Numbered from the stretch's first letter, positions 7,640 through 17,359 are shown. The stretch is 64,000 nucleotides of DNA from Arenibacter catalasegens (GCF_002909235.1 NZ_PHQQ01000023.1:41798-105797); one strand, 5' to 3'. The notes: generated from the letters alone by a model not told the origin. Program-made: numbers and translations.

Positions 7640-9670
7640 TTATTTTTTTATTTCTGTCTCCGATTCCGAAATATCCTTGTTGGCTTTTTCTTCTTTTTCG
7701 GCCGCAATAGCTTTTTCTTCTTTTTCTGCGGCTTCCTCAGCTTCCATCCTCTTATCTCTTTCAAAAAGGCGTTTGCCGAATATCTTTTCCAAATCGTCCT
7801 TAAATATAACTTCTTTTTCCAATAATCGCTCTGCCAATTCGGTAAGTTTATCTTTGTTTTCTGATAATAACTCAACCGCTCTCACATACTGCTCCTCAAT
7901 AAGCTTGGAAATCTCTTTGTCTATGGTCAATGCAGTCTGTTCGCTATACGGTTTTGAGAAACCATATTCATTTTGACCAGATGAATCGTAATAGGTGAGA
8001 TTTCCTATCTCATCATTTAAACCGTAAATGGTTACCATGGCCCTAGCTTGTTTGGTTACTTTTTCCAAATCGCTAAGTGCACCTGTAGATATTTGGTTAA
8101 AGATGACTTTTTCAGCAGCCCTTCCTCCTAAGGTAGCGCACATTTCATCTTTCATTTGATCTGGGCGAACAATTAAGCGTTCTTCAGGTAAATACCAAGC
8201 TGCACCTAAAGATTGCCCTCTAGGTACTATAGTTACTTTTACAAGTGGTGCTGCATGTTCCAACATCCAGCTTACCGTTGCGTGTCCCGCTTCGTGATAG
8301 GCAATGGTTTTCTTTTCACCAGGTGTGATTATTTTATTTTTTTTCTCTAAACCGCCAACGATTCTATCCACGGCATCCAAAAAGTCTTGTTTGGTTACTG
8401 CTTTCTTTTCCTTACGTGCTGCGATCAATGCCGCTTCGTTACAAACATTGGCAATATCGGCACCTGAAAAACCAGGCGTTTGTTTGGCTAGAAAATCCAT
8501 ATCCAGCGTCTCCGCTGTTTTTATTGGTCTAAGGTGAACTTCGAAAATTTCTTTACGTTCCCTTATATCTGGAAGATCAACATATATCTGTCTGTCAAAT
8601 CGTCCTGCTCTCATTAATGCCTTGTCCAATACATCGGCACGGTTGGTGGCAGCCAATACAATAACGTTTGTGTTGGTACCAAAACCATCCATTTCTGTCA
8701 ATAATTGGTTCAAGGTGTTCTCCCTTTCATCATTGGAGCCTGTGAAGTTATTTTTTCCTCTGGCCCTTCCAATAGCATCGATCTCATCAATAAAAATAAT
8801 GGCAGGTGATTTGTCCTTGGCTTGTTTAAATAGGTCTCTTACCCTAGAGGCTCCTACTCCTACGAACATCTCTACAAAATCTGATCCAGAAAGAGAAAAG
8901 AAAGGAACTTTGGCCTCTCCTGCAACTGCTTTGGCCAATAAGGTTTTACCAGTTCCCGGAGGTCCTACTAACAGGGCTCCTTTAGGGATTTTCCCTCCTA
9001 ATGAGGTATATTTATCCGGATTTCTTAAGAATTCTACTATTTCCTCTACTTCCTCCTTGGCACCTTCTAGTCCGGCAACATCCTTAAATGAGGTTCTTGT
9101 ATCTGTTTTTTCGTCAAATAGTTTGGCTTTTGATTTGCCAATATTGAATATTTGACCTCCGGCACCACCTCCGGCACCTCCGGACATACGACGCATTAAG
9201 TAAATCCAGATACCTATGATCAACACAAAGGGCAATAGGGTTAACAGAAGTTCGGTGAGCACATTGGATTCCTGATCGTATGTTAGCTCGGTGTCTAGAC
9301 TGTTTTCCTTTTTGATATCATTGATCTCGTTTTCAAAATTCTGCTGATCCCCATAGTTAACTATGTACTGTGGTGCAGCAGTAGCCGTTAATGAAAAAGG
9401 TTGGTCGGAAACATCCTTGTGAACCTCTTTATTTAAAGCCTCTTCTGTAAGGAAGATTTTTGCTTGTCTAGTATTGGTGATAACCAATATTTTTCTAATA
9501 TCCCCATTTCTAAGGTATTCTTGTAACTCGGATGTACTTGCTTTTTTGGTGTTTGCAAAGTTTCCGCTGCCGAAAAATTGAAAACCAATTAACAATATTG
9601 CTATTAAGCCATATATCCACCAAGTATTGAATTTGGGTTTTTTTGGACCTGTATTATTTTCTTTTGCCAT
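7640..9670 (-). CDS. ftsH: ATP-dependent zinc metalloprotease FtsH
   Basis: 676 residues. Membrane segment at about 17-34, periplasmic domain, second segment at about 137-158, then AAA+ ATPase with Walker A GPPGTGKT (236-243), Walker B IIFIDE (291-296) and the second region of homology around ATNRADVLDKALMRAGRFDR, and the M41 protease with zinc motif HEAGH (459-463). It degrades misfolded membrane proteins and short-lived cytosolic ones. The last 40 residues are a low-complexity Glu/Lys/Ala tail. It follows rsfS by 9 bp. Confidence 0.97.
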   Translation of the reverse strand: MAKENNTGPKKPKFNTWWIYGLIAILLIGFQFFGSGNFANTKKASTSELQEYLRNGDIRKILVITNTRQAKIFLTEEALNKEVHKDVSDQPFSLTATAAPQYIVNYGDQQNFENEINDIKKENSLDTELTYDQESNVLTELLLTLLPFVLIIGIWIYLMRRMSGGAGGGAGGQIFNIGKSKAKLFDEKTDTRTSFKDVAGLEGAKEEVEEIVEFLRNPDKYTSLGGKIPKGALLVGPPGTGKTLLAKAVAGEAKVPFFSLSGSDFVEMFVGVGASRVRDLFKQAKDKSPAIIFIDEIDAIGRARGKNNFTGSNDERENTLNQLLTEMDGFGTNTNVIVLAATNRADVLDKALMRAGRFDRQIYVDLPDIRERKEIFEVHLRPIKTAETLDMDFLAKQTPGFSGADIANVCNEAALIAARKEKKAVTKQDFLDAVDRIVGGLEKKNKIITPGEKKTIAYHEAGHATVSWMLEHAAPLVKVTIVPRGQSLGAAWYLPEERLIVRPDQMKDEMCATLGGRAAEKVIFNQISTGALSDLEKVTKQARAMVTIYGLNDEIGNLTYYDSSGQNEYGFSKPYSEQTALTIDKEISKLIEEQYVRAVELLSENKDKLTELAERLLEKEVIFKDDLEKIFGKRLFERDKRMEAEEAAEKEEKAIAAEKEEKANKDISESETEIKK

Positions 9671-9679
9671 TATTTTTTT

Positions 9680-10057
9680 TTACTGATTGAAGCTACTTTC
9701 AACTGCTGTTACTTTGGCATCTCCCCAAAGTCCTTCTATATCATAATATTCTCTCACTTGTTTTTGAAATACATGTACCACTACGTTTACATAGTCCATT
9801 AAAACCCATTCAGCATTATCCGAACCTTCTACATGCCAAGGTTTGTCTTGAATTGCTTTACTAACGGTTTTTTGGATGGAGCCTACTATGGCGTTTACAT
9901 GTGTGTTGGAAGTACCATTACAAATAATAAAGTAGTCACAAACAGTATTCTCTATATCTCTTAGATCAAGTAAATTTATATCATGTCCTTTAACCTCTTC
10001 TATTCCTCCTAAAATTAAGGCAATTAACTCATCTGCGCTACTTTTCCTTTTCTGCAT
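9680..10057 (-). CDS. rsfS: Ribosome silencing factor RsfS
   Basis: 125 residues, normal length for the RsfS/Iojap family. Conserved stretches: DYFIICNGTSNTHVNAIVGS and WVLMDYVNVVVHVF, with the C-terminal REYYDIEGLWGDA. It binds uL14 on the 50S subunit and blocks subunit joining when nutrients run low. First gene of the minus-strand operon that continues into ftsH; divergent from birA. Confidence 0.95.
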   Translation of the reverse strand: MQKRKSSADELIALILGGIEEVKGHDINLLDLRDIENTVCDYFIICNGTSNTHVNAIVGSIQKTVSKAIQDKPWHVEGSDNAEWVLMDYVNVVVHVFQKQVREYYDIEGLWGDAKVTAVESSFNQ

Positions 10058-10076
10058 TCAAAAATTTTAATTTTTA

Positions 10077-10084
10077 CAAAGTTA
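10077..10084 (-). promoter_or_regulatory. Candidate -7 element of the rsfS-ftsH-cdsA-psd operon
   Basis: On the minus strand TAACTTTG matches TAnnTTTG 19 bp before the rsfS start. The region further upstream is a run of A and T without a clear -33 TTG. Confidence 0.4.
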
Positions 10085-10149
10085 TTATTTTTTTGTTTTT
10101 TTAACTATTGTTTTTAACAATACATTATATAATAATCATAAGATTGTAT

Positions 10150-10881
10150 ATGCAATTAATCAAACTTAGTGCCACGGACTCCACAAATGCCTATTTAAAG
10201 GATTTGATGTTCAACAAGAATCCCGGGGATTTTACGGTTGTAATGGCCCATTCCCAAATGAAGGGTCGTGGGCAAATGGGGACAACTTGGCTTTCCGAGC
10301 CCGGTAAAAACCTGACATGTAGCGTATTGGTTAAGTCTCGTGACATTAAAGTTACGGATCAATTTCTTCTTAATATTTTTGTTTCTCTGGCAATTTACGA
10401 AACACTTTCCCAACTACAAGTACCTGATTTGAAGATTAAATGGCCTAACGACATTATGTCAGGACATTCTAAAATTTGTGGAATTCTTATCGAAAATATG
10501 TTGTCCGGACAACATATTCAGGCCTCAATTATTGGAATTGGTTTAAATGTTAATCAATTAACGTTTAATAACCTGCCGAATGTATCCTCATTAAAGCTAT
10601 TATTGGGAAGAACATTAAATTTGGAAGAGCTACTCCTTAAAATTGTGGATAATTTAAAAGGCTTTCTTGAAACAGGTGGGGAAGAGGATCGTGAGGGCCT
10701 ATTTGATAGGTATGAGACCAGGCTTTTTAGAAAAGACAAGCCTTCCACTTTCAGCAATCAAGATAATGAAATGTTTATGGGCTTTATAAAAGGGGTTTCT
10801 AGTGGAGGAAAGCTGCAAATCTTAATGGAGGATAATATCCTAAAAGAATTCAATTTAAAGGAGGTGAAACTTTTGTATTAA
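10150..10881 (+). CDS. birA: Biotin--[acetyl-CoA-carboxylase] ligase
   Basis: 243 residues from the ATG at 10150, which places STDSTNAYLK-type sequence near the N terminus as in the family; an ATG at 10108 adds 14 unrelated residues. Biotinyl-5'-AMP site GRGQMGTTWLSEPG and the KWPND motif are present. It attaches biotin to carboxylases. There is no N-terminal helix-turn-helix domain, so unlike E. coli BirA it should not act as a repressor. Its substrate may include the pyruvate carboxylase encoded at 21908. Confidence 0.95.
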   Translation: MQLIKLSATDSTNAYLKDLMFNKNPGDFTVVMAHSQMKGRGQMGTTWLSEPGKNLTCSVLVKSRDIKVTDQFLLNIFVSLAIYETLSQLQVPDLKIKWPNDIMSGHSKICGILIENMLSGQHIQASIIGIGLNVNQLTFNNLPNVSSLKLLLGRTLNLEELLLKIVDNLKGFLETGGEEDREGLFDRYETRLFRKDKPSTFSNQDNEMFMGFIKGVSSGGKLQILMEDNILKEFNLKEVKLLY

Positions 10882-10901
10882 ATCCAAAATAGGGGATAAA
10901 C

Positions 10902-11294
10902 TTATAAATTGGAAAGATTATCGGACAGTGTTCCAATGAAATTGTTGATAGGCGATTTTATCATCATGGCCATCATGGCATTGAATTCTCCTTCAAAACT
11001 TAACGTCACTTCACTTTCAGTATCATTTATTTCAGTAATATCTGCTGTTAAGGTAAAGGGCAATTTTTCACTGGCAGCTCCAAAACTTAATTGGGAATGC
11101 GGAGTTTGCTGTTTTTTTTGCAGTACAATTTCCGGCATTCCGGTAAGTGCAAATAAAAAGCGGTTTTCATTGATTACCTCAAACTTACTAATATTTTTAG
11201 GCATTAAGGTCTCAAAATTTTTCACGTCGTTAAGAAAATCAAAAACTTCCTTACTACTTTTATTTACTTTTTTCTTGGGTGTTTCTAAATACAT
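10902..11294 (-). CDS. SRPBCC-superfamily protein
   Basis: 130 residues with the START/SRPBCC pattern: an N-terminal strand followed by KSSKEVFDFLNDVKNFETLMP, a run of strands (FLFALTGMPEIVLQ, LPFTLTADIT, SEVTLSFEGEFN) and a long C-terminal helix. Such proteins bind small hydrophobic molecules in a closed barrel; the ligand is unknown. It follows pyrE by 3 bp and is probably cotranscribed, a pairing I have seen in other flavobacteria. Confidence 0.75.
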   Translation of the reverse strand: MYLETPKKKVNKSSKEVFDFLNDVKNFETLMPKNISKFEVINENRFLFALTGMPEIVLQKKQQTPHSQLSFGAASEKLPFTLTADITEINDTESEVTLSFEGEFNAMMAMMIKSPINNFIGTLSDNLSNL

Positions 11295-11297
11295 AAT

Positions 11298-11939
11298 TTA
11301 TGATTGCCAGTTAGAGGGGTTGCTTTTCCACTCTAGTAAGGTTTTTAATTGATTCTCTTTTATATAGTTTGTTTCTGAGGCCTGTTGGATTAAAAAATCG
11401 TAATCGCTCAATGTATGAAGGTCTAGACCATGTTTTTTAAAATTTTCATTGGCTACGTCAAATCCATAAGTAAAAATGGCCAGCATTCCTTTTACATGTG
11501 CGCCATTATTTTTTAAGGCTTCAACGGCATTCAAGCTACTTTTTCCAGTGCTGATCAAATCTTCAATGACAACCACGCTTTGATTTGCCTCCAGTTTACC
11601 TTCTATTTGGTTTTGCCGCCCGTGCGATTTGGCTTCCGGCCGAACATAAATAAAGGGAAGCCCTAAATATTCGGCAACCAACATTCCTATGCCGATAGCT
11701 CCCGTAGCTACACCCGCTATCACATCTGGCTTGCCGTACAGGCTTTCTACTTGCTTTCCCATTTGTTCCCGAACATAATTTCTAATGCTTGGGTATGAGA
11801 GGATTATCCTATTATCGCAATAAATTGGAGATTTCCAACCTGAAGCCCATGTAAATGGATTTTCAGGTTTCAACTTAATTGCATTAATTTGTAGCAGAAG
11901 CTCTGCAGTTTTTTTGGCAGTGTCTTTGTCTAAAACCAT
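11298..11939 (-). CDS. pyrE: Orotate phosphoribosyltransferase
   Basis: 213 residues from the ATG at 11939. The open frame reaches further upstream but that part lies antisense within the Nudix gene and has no family likeness. The PRPP-binding loop VVVIEDLISTGKSS and substrate residues around FTWASGWKSPIYCDNR mark it as OPRTase, which joins orotate to PRPP to give OMP in pyrimidine synthesis. Only 7 bp separate its start from the divergent Nudix gene. Confidence 0.95.
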   Translation of the reverse strand: MVLDKDTAKKTAELLLQINAIKLKPENPFTWASGWKSPIYCDNRIILSYPSIRNYVREQMGKQVESLYGKPDVIAGVATGAIGIGMLVAEYLGLPFIYVRPEAKSHGRQNQIEGKLEANQSVVVIEDLISTGKSSLNAVEALKNNGAHVKGMLAIFTYGFDVANENFKKHGLDLHTLSDYDFLIQQASETNYIKENQLKTLLEWKSNPSNWQS

Positions 11940-11946
11940 GACGCAA

Positions 11947-12534
11947 ATGTATAAAGTTTTTGTTAATGAGTCACCTCTGATATTGACAAATAAATTATCG
12001 GATACGGCAAATAATAAATATTTTCTGTTGAACGGGTCTGCTATTAACGAAGCAATCGACTCTTTGGCCAATAAAAAACTTAGTGAAGCTTTTATTTATC
12101 ATCCTAACCATGAAGAGATCTTAAAGAAATTTTCGAAGAAAATACCATTGGTGGTAGCAGCAGGCGGAGTGGTAACCAATAAAGCAGGGAAGGTTCTTTT
12201 TATTTACCGTAACGATAAATGGGATCTGCCTAAAGGGAAATTGGATAAGGGTGAGACGATAGAAGAATGTGCATTGCGCGAAGTTGAGGAAGAAACCGGG
12301 GTAAAGGGCTTGAAAATAGAAAATTTTCTAAGGACAACCTATCATCTCTTTAAGAGGAACGGAGGTTATAAATTAAAAGAAGTGCATTGGTTTGCCATGA
12401 AAACAAATTTTAAAGGGGATTTGGTAGGCGAGGCCAGTGAGGGAATAGAAAAAGTAAAATGGAAAGGCCCGGAAAAAATTAAAAAAGCCTTGGAAAATTC
12501 CTATGCGAACATCAAAATCCTGTTTGAAGATTAA
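11947..12534 (+). CDS. Nudix hydrolase
   Basis: 195 residues. The Nudix box GKLDKGETIEECALREVEEETGV-type sequence follows the GX5EX7REUXEEXGU rule and sits at about residues 100-122, after an N-terminal region of about 65 residues with no known motif. Such enzymes cut nucleoside diphosphates linked to another group; substrate not predictable. The ATG at 11947 (MYKVFVNESP) fits relatives better than the ATG at 11938, which would overlap the pyrE start codon. Convergent with the M14 peptidase, 4 bp apart. Confidence 0.9.
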   Translation: MYKVFVNESPLILTNKLSDTANNKYFLLNGSAINEAIDSLANKKLSEAFIYHPNHEEILKKFSKKIPLVVAAGGVVTNKAGKVLFIYRNDKWDLPKGKLDKGETIEECALREVEEETGVKGLKIENFLRTTYHLFKRNGGYKLKEVHWFAMKTNFKGDLVGEASEGIEKVKWKGPEKIKKALENSYANIKILFED

Positions 12535-12538
12535 TTGA

Positions 12539-14284
12539 TTAATCCTTCAAGATTCGATAAATAGGATATTGCATATGTTCCGTTTCGTAGTATTTAGACT
12601 GTTTGTATATCCAGTCCAATTGGGCGTACCAGTCACCTGAAAAGATACTGTCCAATTCCTTTTTCAATTCAAATTGGTTTTTGATTTCTTTATTCTCATG
12701 TAGGATTTCCAAGGCAAGATCTTCGAAGACATATGGCGAGAAGCTTTCCTTTTGCTGTAATATGGCATCGAAAAAATTCCAATTAAAGAACGAATCCGTT
12801 GCTTCAGGTTCCATGGTCTCCAACAAATAGCGCAAACCCTTTTGATTGGTAGGGACTAGAATATCGCCAGAAGTGAAATTGACTTTTTTGTTACTACGGA
12901 GAACTTTGGTGTTGTAATGCGGGTAATGCCCCTCATAGGATTTTTGAAAAGTGCTAAAACTATCTATTTTATAAGACTCTACAACTAGAGAGGTATCTTC
13001 CTTAAAGGTCTTATAACTTATTTGGTTTGCGGTCAACAAATCTATTATTTTATCAAAACCCTTTCTTATTACATATGCTTTAGGGATTTCTACCTCATGG
13101 ACGGGTTTATAATAATTTTGATATTCAACTTCTTTTTCAAAAGGTCTGTTTCTATCATATTTTAGCCGTGGAAAACCCGTTATTTCACTTATATACTCGT
13201 CGGCTTCGTAACCCTTGAATTGTAAAATGGTACTTTTTGTGGTGTCAATAGCCCATTGCAGCGGGTAATTTTGTCTTTCTAGATATCCCTCAAAAGCATT
13301 CTCCCTTAAATCCTTAATTTTTTTATAATCCTTTTCGGATATGTCCAAAATTTTCGTCATTAACGTGTATACACCTTCCACTCTTTGTTTATAGGGTTTT
13401 AGCATATGTGTTTCAACCATTAAGCCCAAGGTATTCCACAGTGAGGTATAGCCAGTAGAATACCTAGGATAGTCTATAAACTGGGTAAATCCTTTTTCGG
13501 GGACCTGGTTAAATACATTTACATAGGGCGATATGTCCCAGTCCGCTTGGGTCAATGAACTTTCTAGGGCGGGCATCATTTCTTTATGAAGGTAGTTTCC
13601 TAATTCTCCGCCCAGTTTATTGTGTTGTGTAAATAAGTGGGTAAGCGTGTATTGGTAGTCCGCACCATTGCTAACGTGGTTATCTATAAAGATATCCGGT
13701 TTTATTAAATGAAAAATTTTGGCAAACGTTTGGGCATTTTTGGAGTCCGATTTTATAAAATCCCGATTAAGATCATAATTTTTTGCGTTGCCCCTAAAAC
13801 CATAAGCTTCAGGTCCATTTTGGTTTACCCTAGAAGTAGAGTTCCTGTTTAAGGCCCCACCAACATTGTAAATAGGTATGGTAACTACTACTGTGTTTTT
13901 CGGAGGATCAATATTGTTCATTGCCAAGTCCCTAAATAAAAGCATGGTGGCATCTATACCATCGCTTTCTCCGGGATGGATACCATTATTTATGAATAGG
14001 ATACTCTTATTTCTACTTATTTTTTGAAAATTAAAGTCGGCATCGGGATTGTAGGTGACCATATGCAATGGATAGCCGCTATCGGTATTACCTATAATCT
14101 GAATATTTATTTCGGGAAATTCTTTGGCAAGTTGAAGGTAGAAGTCAATGATTTGTAGATAAGTGGCTGTTTCTTCTCCATTACTACGCTCAAAAACAGT
14201 TTTAATGTTTTCTATTTTCTTTTCTTTTTTGGTCTCGCAAGAAATAAGACAAAGCAATACAAATAGTCTTACCAGAAGTTTCAT
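12539..14284 (-). CDS. M14-family zinc carboxypeptidase lipoprotein
   Basis: 581 residues. N-terminal lipoprotein signal (LFVLLCLISC, Cys at residue 16), so the enzyme should be anchored in the envelope. The M14 zinc motif is HPGESDGID (HxxE), with a further His in IDNHVSNGADY. Family members remove C-terminal residues from peptides; the long C-terminal half after about residue 330 is not recognised. It may help this marine heterotroph use peptides (inference). Confidence 0.85.
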   Translation of the reverse strand: MKLLVRLFVLLCLISCETKKEKKIENIKTVFERSNGEETATYLQIIDFYLQLAKEFPEINIQIIGNTDSGYPLHMVTYNPDADFNFQKISRNKSILFINNGIHPGESDGIDATMLLFRDLAMNNIDPPKNTVVVTIPIYNVGGALNRNSTSRVNQNGPEAYGFRGNAKNYDLNRDFIKSDSKNAQTFAKIFHLIKPDIFIDNHVSNGADYQYTLTHLFTQHNKLGGELGNYLHKEMMPALESSLTQADWDISPYVNVFNQVPEKGFTQFIDYPRYSTGYTSLWNTLGLMVETHMLKPYKQRVEGVYTLMTKILDISEKDYKKIKDLRENAFEGYLERQNYPLQWAIDTTKSTILQFKGYEADEYISEITGFPRLKYDRNRPFEKEVEYQNYYKPVHEVEIPKAYVIRKGFDKIIDLLTANQISYKTFKEDTSLVVESYKIDSFSTFQKSYEGHYPHYNTKVLRSNKKVNFTSGDILVPTNQKGLRYLLETMEPEATDSFFNWNFFDAILQQKESFSPYVFEDLALEILHENKEIKNQFELKKELDSIFSGDWYAQLDWIYKQSKYYETEHMQYPIYRILKD

Positions 14285-14424
14285 GCTACATTGAAATTTT
14301 GTTTAAAACTCAAAAAAAGGGACTTTAGAGATAATTCGAAAACGATATTGGGTTTGGATTTATAGCTGTTGAAATAAGTCCAAAATGATTTTCAAAAACT
14401 CAAAGTTAGCTAAAAACTTGGGTA

Positions 14425-14835
14425 TTAAACGGAAATGGCAGTGGTAATTTCTTCGATTTCGGATCTTCGAATAGGTTTGCTATTAAATATGATACTGTGG
14501 TGTGTCAATGACTTGAAATTTTCAGCCTTGTCCTTGTCATATTGATCAATAGAGGAGGTTACAATATTAATGTTGATGCTTTTGGTTAGAGGCAATTTTA
14601 TAAATTCTTCCAAAAACTCCCATCCATCCATAATGGGCATGTTAATGTCTAGAAAAATTAAATCGGGAAGCTCCGATTTTTTAATCATCATTTTCTTTAT
14701 TCGTTCAAGAGCCATTTGTCCATTTTTAAACTCAAAAATGGTATCACAAGTGGCAACGGAATTCAATATTTTTTTAATACCGTAAACTGTTATCGGGTCG
14801 TCATCGACAATGAATATGGAATTAATTTTTTTCAT
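14425..14835 (-). CDS. Single-domain response regulator (Rcp1/CheY-like)
   Basis: 136 residues from the ATG at 14835; the longer frame would start inside the kinase gene. Receiver domain only: FIVDDDP (acidic pair), phospho-acceptor Asp in FLDINMP, Thr in IVTSS and Lys in NSKPI. No output domain, so it relays phosphate or binds a partner. It overlaps the preceding kinase gene by 14 bp, a strong hint that the two form a pair. Confidence 0.93.
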   Translation of the reverse strand: MKKINSIFIVDDDPITVYGIKKILNSVATCDTIFEFKNGQMALERIKKMMIKKSELPDLIFLDINMPIMDGWEFLEEFIKLPLTKSININIVTSSIDQYDKDKAENFKSLTHHSIIFNSKPIRRSEIEEITTAISV

Positions 14836-16741
14836 TAAAGTATATGTTAAATGTGCTTCCAATTCCAACCTGACTTGTAGCACTTATTTTACCTTGCATG
14901 GCTTCTATTTGATTTTTAGCAATGTATAGTCCCAGTCCTTTGGCATCGGCATTGCCGTGGAAGGTTTTGTACATTCCGAATAACTTGGATCCATATTTTT
15001 TTAAGTCCAACCCCATTCCGTTATCTTCAATACTTAGTACCGTATAATTCTGCACATAATTCAGGCTTAGTTTTATAATAGGAGGAGTGTCCTGCTTCTT
15101 ATATTTTACAGCATTGGAAATTATATTTGTCAAAATGTTTTGCAAGTAAACCGGAACAACATTTAGCTTAACCTCATCGGATATTTCGCTGATGACCGTT
15201 GCTCTGTTTTTATCTAGCTCCGGTTTAAGGTTCATTAGAACAGCGTTGACTTTTTTATTAACGTTTACCTCTTTCTTGATTATGTTAGACTCCGTATTAA
15301 TGGCCACAATATCGTTTAAGTTATGAAGTGTGTCCATTAGATTTTTAGAGGAATCCGTTAGCATGTCCATAATTCTTGATTTTTCCTCTTCATCTTTCTC
15401 GTTGGCCAGGAAGTCCAATAGCATTGCAAAATTTGCAGAATGAGACCTTAAATTATGGGAAACAATATGGGCAAAATTAATTAGTTTTTTATTTTGGGAT
15501 GAAGTGACCGAAATTAAGTTTTTAAGTTCTTCTTCCTTTTCTTTTTGTTCTGAAATATCCATACTTATTCCTACCAGCCCTGTAACTTCTCCATTATCTC
15601 CTTTCAAAGGAATCTTGGAAGAAAGAAAGGTAACAGCTGTTCCGTCTGGGGCTGTACGAGTAAGTTCTTTGTTCAACATTGCATTCTGGGAAATCATCAC
15701 TTCTATATCTTCATCCCTGAATTTTTGTGCTGTAGCTTTGTCGTATAGGTCAAAATCATCCTTGCCTATAATATCGTTCTCCTTTTCTAGTCCTAAAAAT
15801 TGTAATTCATATTTGTTGGCCAATAATTTTCTGGATTGGGTATCCTTAATGTAAATCTGTAATGGCAGGTTATTGATAAGAGTTTTGAGCAGGTGCTCAT
15901 TGTCTTTGGTTTTTTGTTCCTTTTGAACATAATCCGTTATATCCTGAACTATTCCTATAAGACCCACGTATTCGCCGCTCTTGTATAATGGCTTACCGGA
16001 AACAACTACCCATTTTTCATTTCCTTTAGCGGTAACTATCTGCAATTTTTCGTTCCAAGAGGTTTTTTTCTCCATAGCCGAAAAAATGGCCATGGAAATA
16101 GTATTTCTACTATAGCCCATTTTATAAAAATTAACGGAGCTATCTATGTCTATTTCATAATCTTCATCGACCTCGAAAATACGCCTGATCATCCCACAGA
16201 AAATAAACTTATCTTGTTGTTTATGATATTCCCAGCTGCCTATTTTTCCATGATTACCTGTTTCTTTTTGCAGAAATTCGAGTTTCTCAATTTTTAATTC
16301 GCTTTTAACCCGCTCTGTTACATCTTCGGTTTGAATAATGGCGCCAATTATGTTTTCCTGTTCATCGTACCAGGGAATATTGTTCCACTGAAACCATTTG
16401 TCTTTAGAGTCGTCATCTAAATAAACATCTGTTGCGGTTTCGGGAAATTTCCCTTCGAAGCAAGCCAACAAAGTCTCTGTCCATTTATTGCTGACATTAT
16501 TAAACAAATCATATATGGATTTACCAATATAATCCGTTCCCTTAAAATGAAAATCTTCGGCCCACTGGTCAGATGCGTAAACAACCTTGAACTCCCTATT
16601 GATAAAAGCAGTTGGCTTAGGCAACTGTTTTATCAGGAATTGGTTTGTTACAGTGGGGGTCTTCATAATCATCTGTCGCATTTTCCTACAATAGTAATCT
16701 GATTCAGCGAACCTGCGAATAGATTGTTGTGAATTGGACAA
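14822..16741 (-). CDS. PAS-domain sensor histidine kinase
   Basis: 639 residues without clear membrane segments, so a cytoplasmic sensor. At least three PAS domains are visible: about 30-155 (ending in IIGAIIQTEDVTE), about 160-275 (ending in LIGIVQDITD) and about 285-405 (ending in LVGISMDISEQ). The kinase core follows with the variant H-box FAHIVSHNLRSH, N-box NIISNAVKYK and DNGMGLDL, AKGLGLYI. Stimulus unknown; PAS pockets often sense light, redox state or small ligands. Paired with the overlapping single-domain regulator. Confidence 0.92.
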   Translation of the reverse strand: MSNSQQSIRRFAESDYYCRKMRQMIMKTPTVTNQFLIKQLPKPTAFINREFKVVYASDQWAEDFHFKGTDYIGKSIYDLFNNVSNKWTETLLACFEGKFPETATDVYLDDDSKDKWFQWNNIPWYDEQENIIGAIIQTEDVTERVKSELKIEKLEFLQKETGNHGKIGSWEYHKQQDKFIFCGMIRRIFEVDEDYEIDIDSSVNFYKMGYSRNTISMAIFSAMEKKTSWNEKLQIVTAKGNEKWVVVSGKPLYKSGEYVGLIGIVQDITDYVQKEQKTKDNEHLLKTLINNLPLQIYIKDTQSRKLLANKYELQFLGLEKENDIIGKDDFDLYDKATAQKFRDEDIEVMISQNAMLNKELTRTAPDGTAVTFLSSKIPLKGDNGEVTGLVGISMDISEQKEKEEELKNLISVTSSQNKKLINFAHIVSHNLRSHSANFAMLLDFLANEKDEEEKSRIMDMLTDSSKNLMDTLHNLNDIVAINTESNIIKKEVNVNKKVNAVLMNLKPELDKNRATVISEISDEVKLNVVPVYLQNILTNIISNAVKYKKQDTPPIIKLSLNYVQNYTVLSIEDNGMGLDLKKYGSKLFGMYKTFHGNADAKGLGLYIAKNQIEAMQGKISATSQVGIGSTFNIYFNEKN

Positions 16742-16803
16742 AATTAGTGGTGTAACGCTAGTATGAAGTAATTTTATATCAAATTAAGTTCTATTTACGA
16801 CCC

Positions 16804-16816
16804 TTCACGCCGTGAA
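16804..16816. promoter_or_regulatory. Palindrome upstream of the PAS kinase
   Basis: TTCACGCCGTGAA is a perfect 6-bp inverted repeat around one base, 63 bp before the kinase start, in a 160-bp non-coding gap. It could be a regulator binding site; no other evidence. Confidence 0.3.
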
Positions 16817-16900
16817 AACTGTAGTCCATAGGTCAGTGGAATTGTTGATAATGCAATAAGTGCAAATGTTTACATTGAGATTTAAAATAAGGGAACTGTC

Positions 16901-17359
16901 CTATTTTGTTCTAACTGAATCTGGTACTAAACCTGTGTAGTCGCCACCATTTCTTATAACATCCCTTACTATCGAGGAACTAATGTAAGATTTGCCGGAG
17001 GAGGTAAGCAAGAAAACTGTTTCTATTTCAGAAAGTTTGCGATTGGTGTGTGCTATAGCCTTTTCAAATTCAAAATCCCCTGGATTTCTAAGACCTCTTA
17101 GGATATATCCGGCATTAACTTTTTTACAAAAGTCCACGGTAAGACCCTGGTAGGTAAGAACACTTATTTGTGGTTCATCCTTAAAGGCTTCGGAAATAAA
17201 TTTTTTACGTTCCTCTAGGGGAAACATGTATTGTTTATCTGTATTTACGCCTATGGCAATGATGAGCTCATCAAAAAGTGTGATTCCTCTTTTTATTATA
17301 TCGTAATGTCCAAGGGTCAGCGGGTCAAATGAACCCGGAAAGATGGCGCGTCTTTTCAT
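16901..17359 (-). CDS. coaD: Phosphopantetheine adenylyltransferase
   Basis: 152 residues from the ATG at 17359, which starts MKRRAIFPGSFDPLTLGHYD as in the family; 15 extra upstream residues in frame are unrelated. The nucleotidyltransferase motif appears as TLGH, and ISSSIVRD is the C-terminal phosphate loop. It makes dephospho-CoA in coenzyme A synthesis. It stands 113 bp downstream of ddl and may be cotranscribed with it. Confidence 0.95.
   Translation of the reverse strand: MKRRAIFPGSFDPLTLGHYDIIKRGITLFDELIIAIGVNTDKQYMFPLEERKKFISEAFKDEPQISVLTYQGLTVDFCKKVNAGYILRGLRNPGDFEFEKAIAHTNRKLSEIETVFLLTSSGKSYISSSIVRDVIRNGGDYTGLVPDSVRTK

Noticed and set aside
8622..9155. Plus-strand frame of 177 codons opposite ftsH
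   Set aside because: Antisense shadow of a strongly conserved gene; no domain, no start signal.
10150..10881. BirA without DNA-binding domain as an oddity
   Set aside because: Monofunctional biotin ligases are ordinary in Bacteroidota.
11940..12071. Longer pyrE start
   Set aside because: It would run antisense through the Nudix N terminus and adds 44 residues absent from OPRTases.
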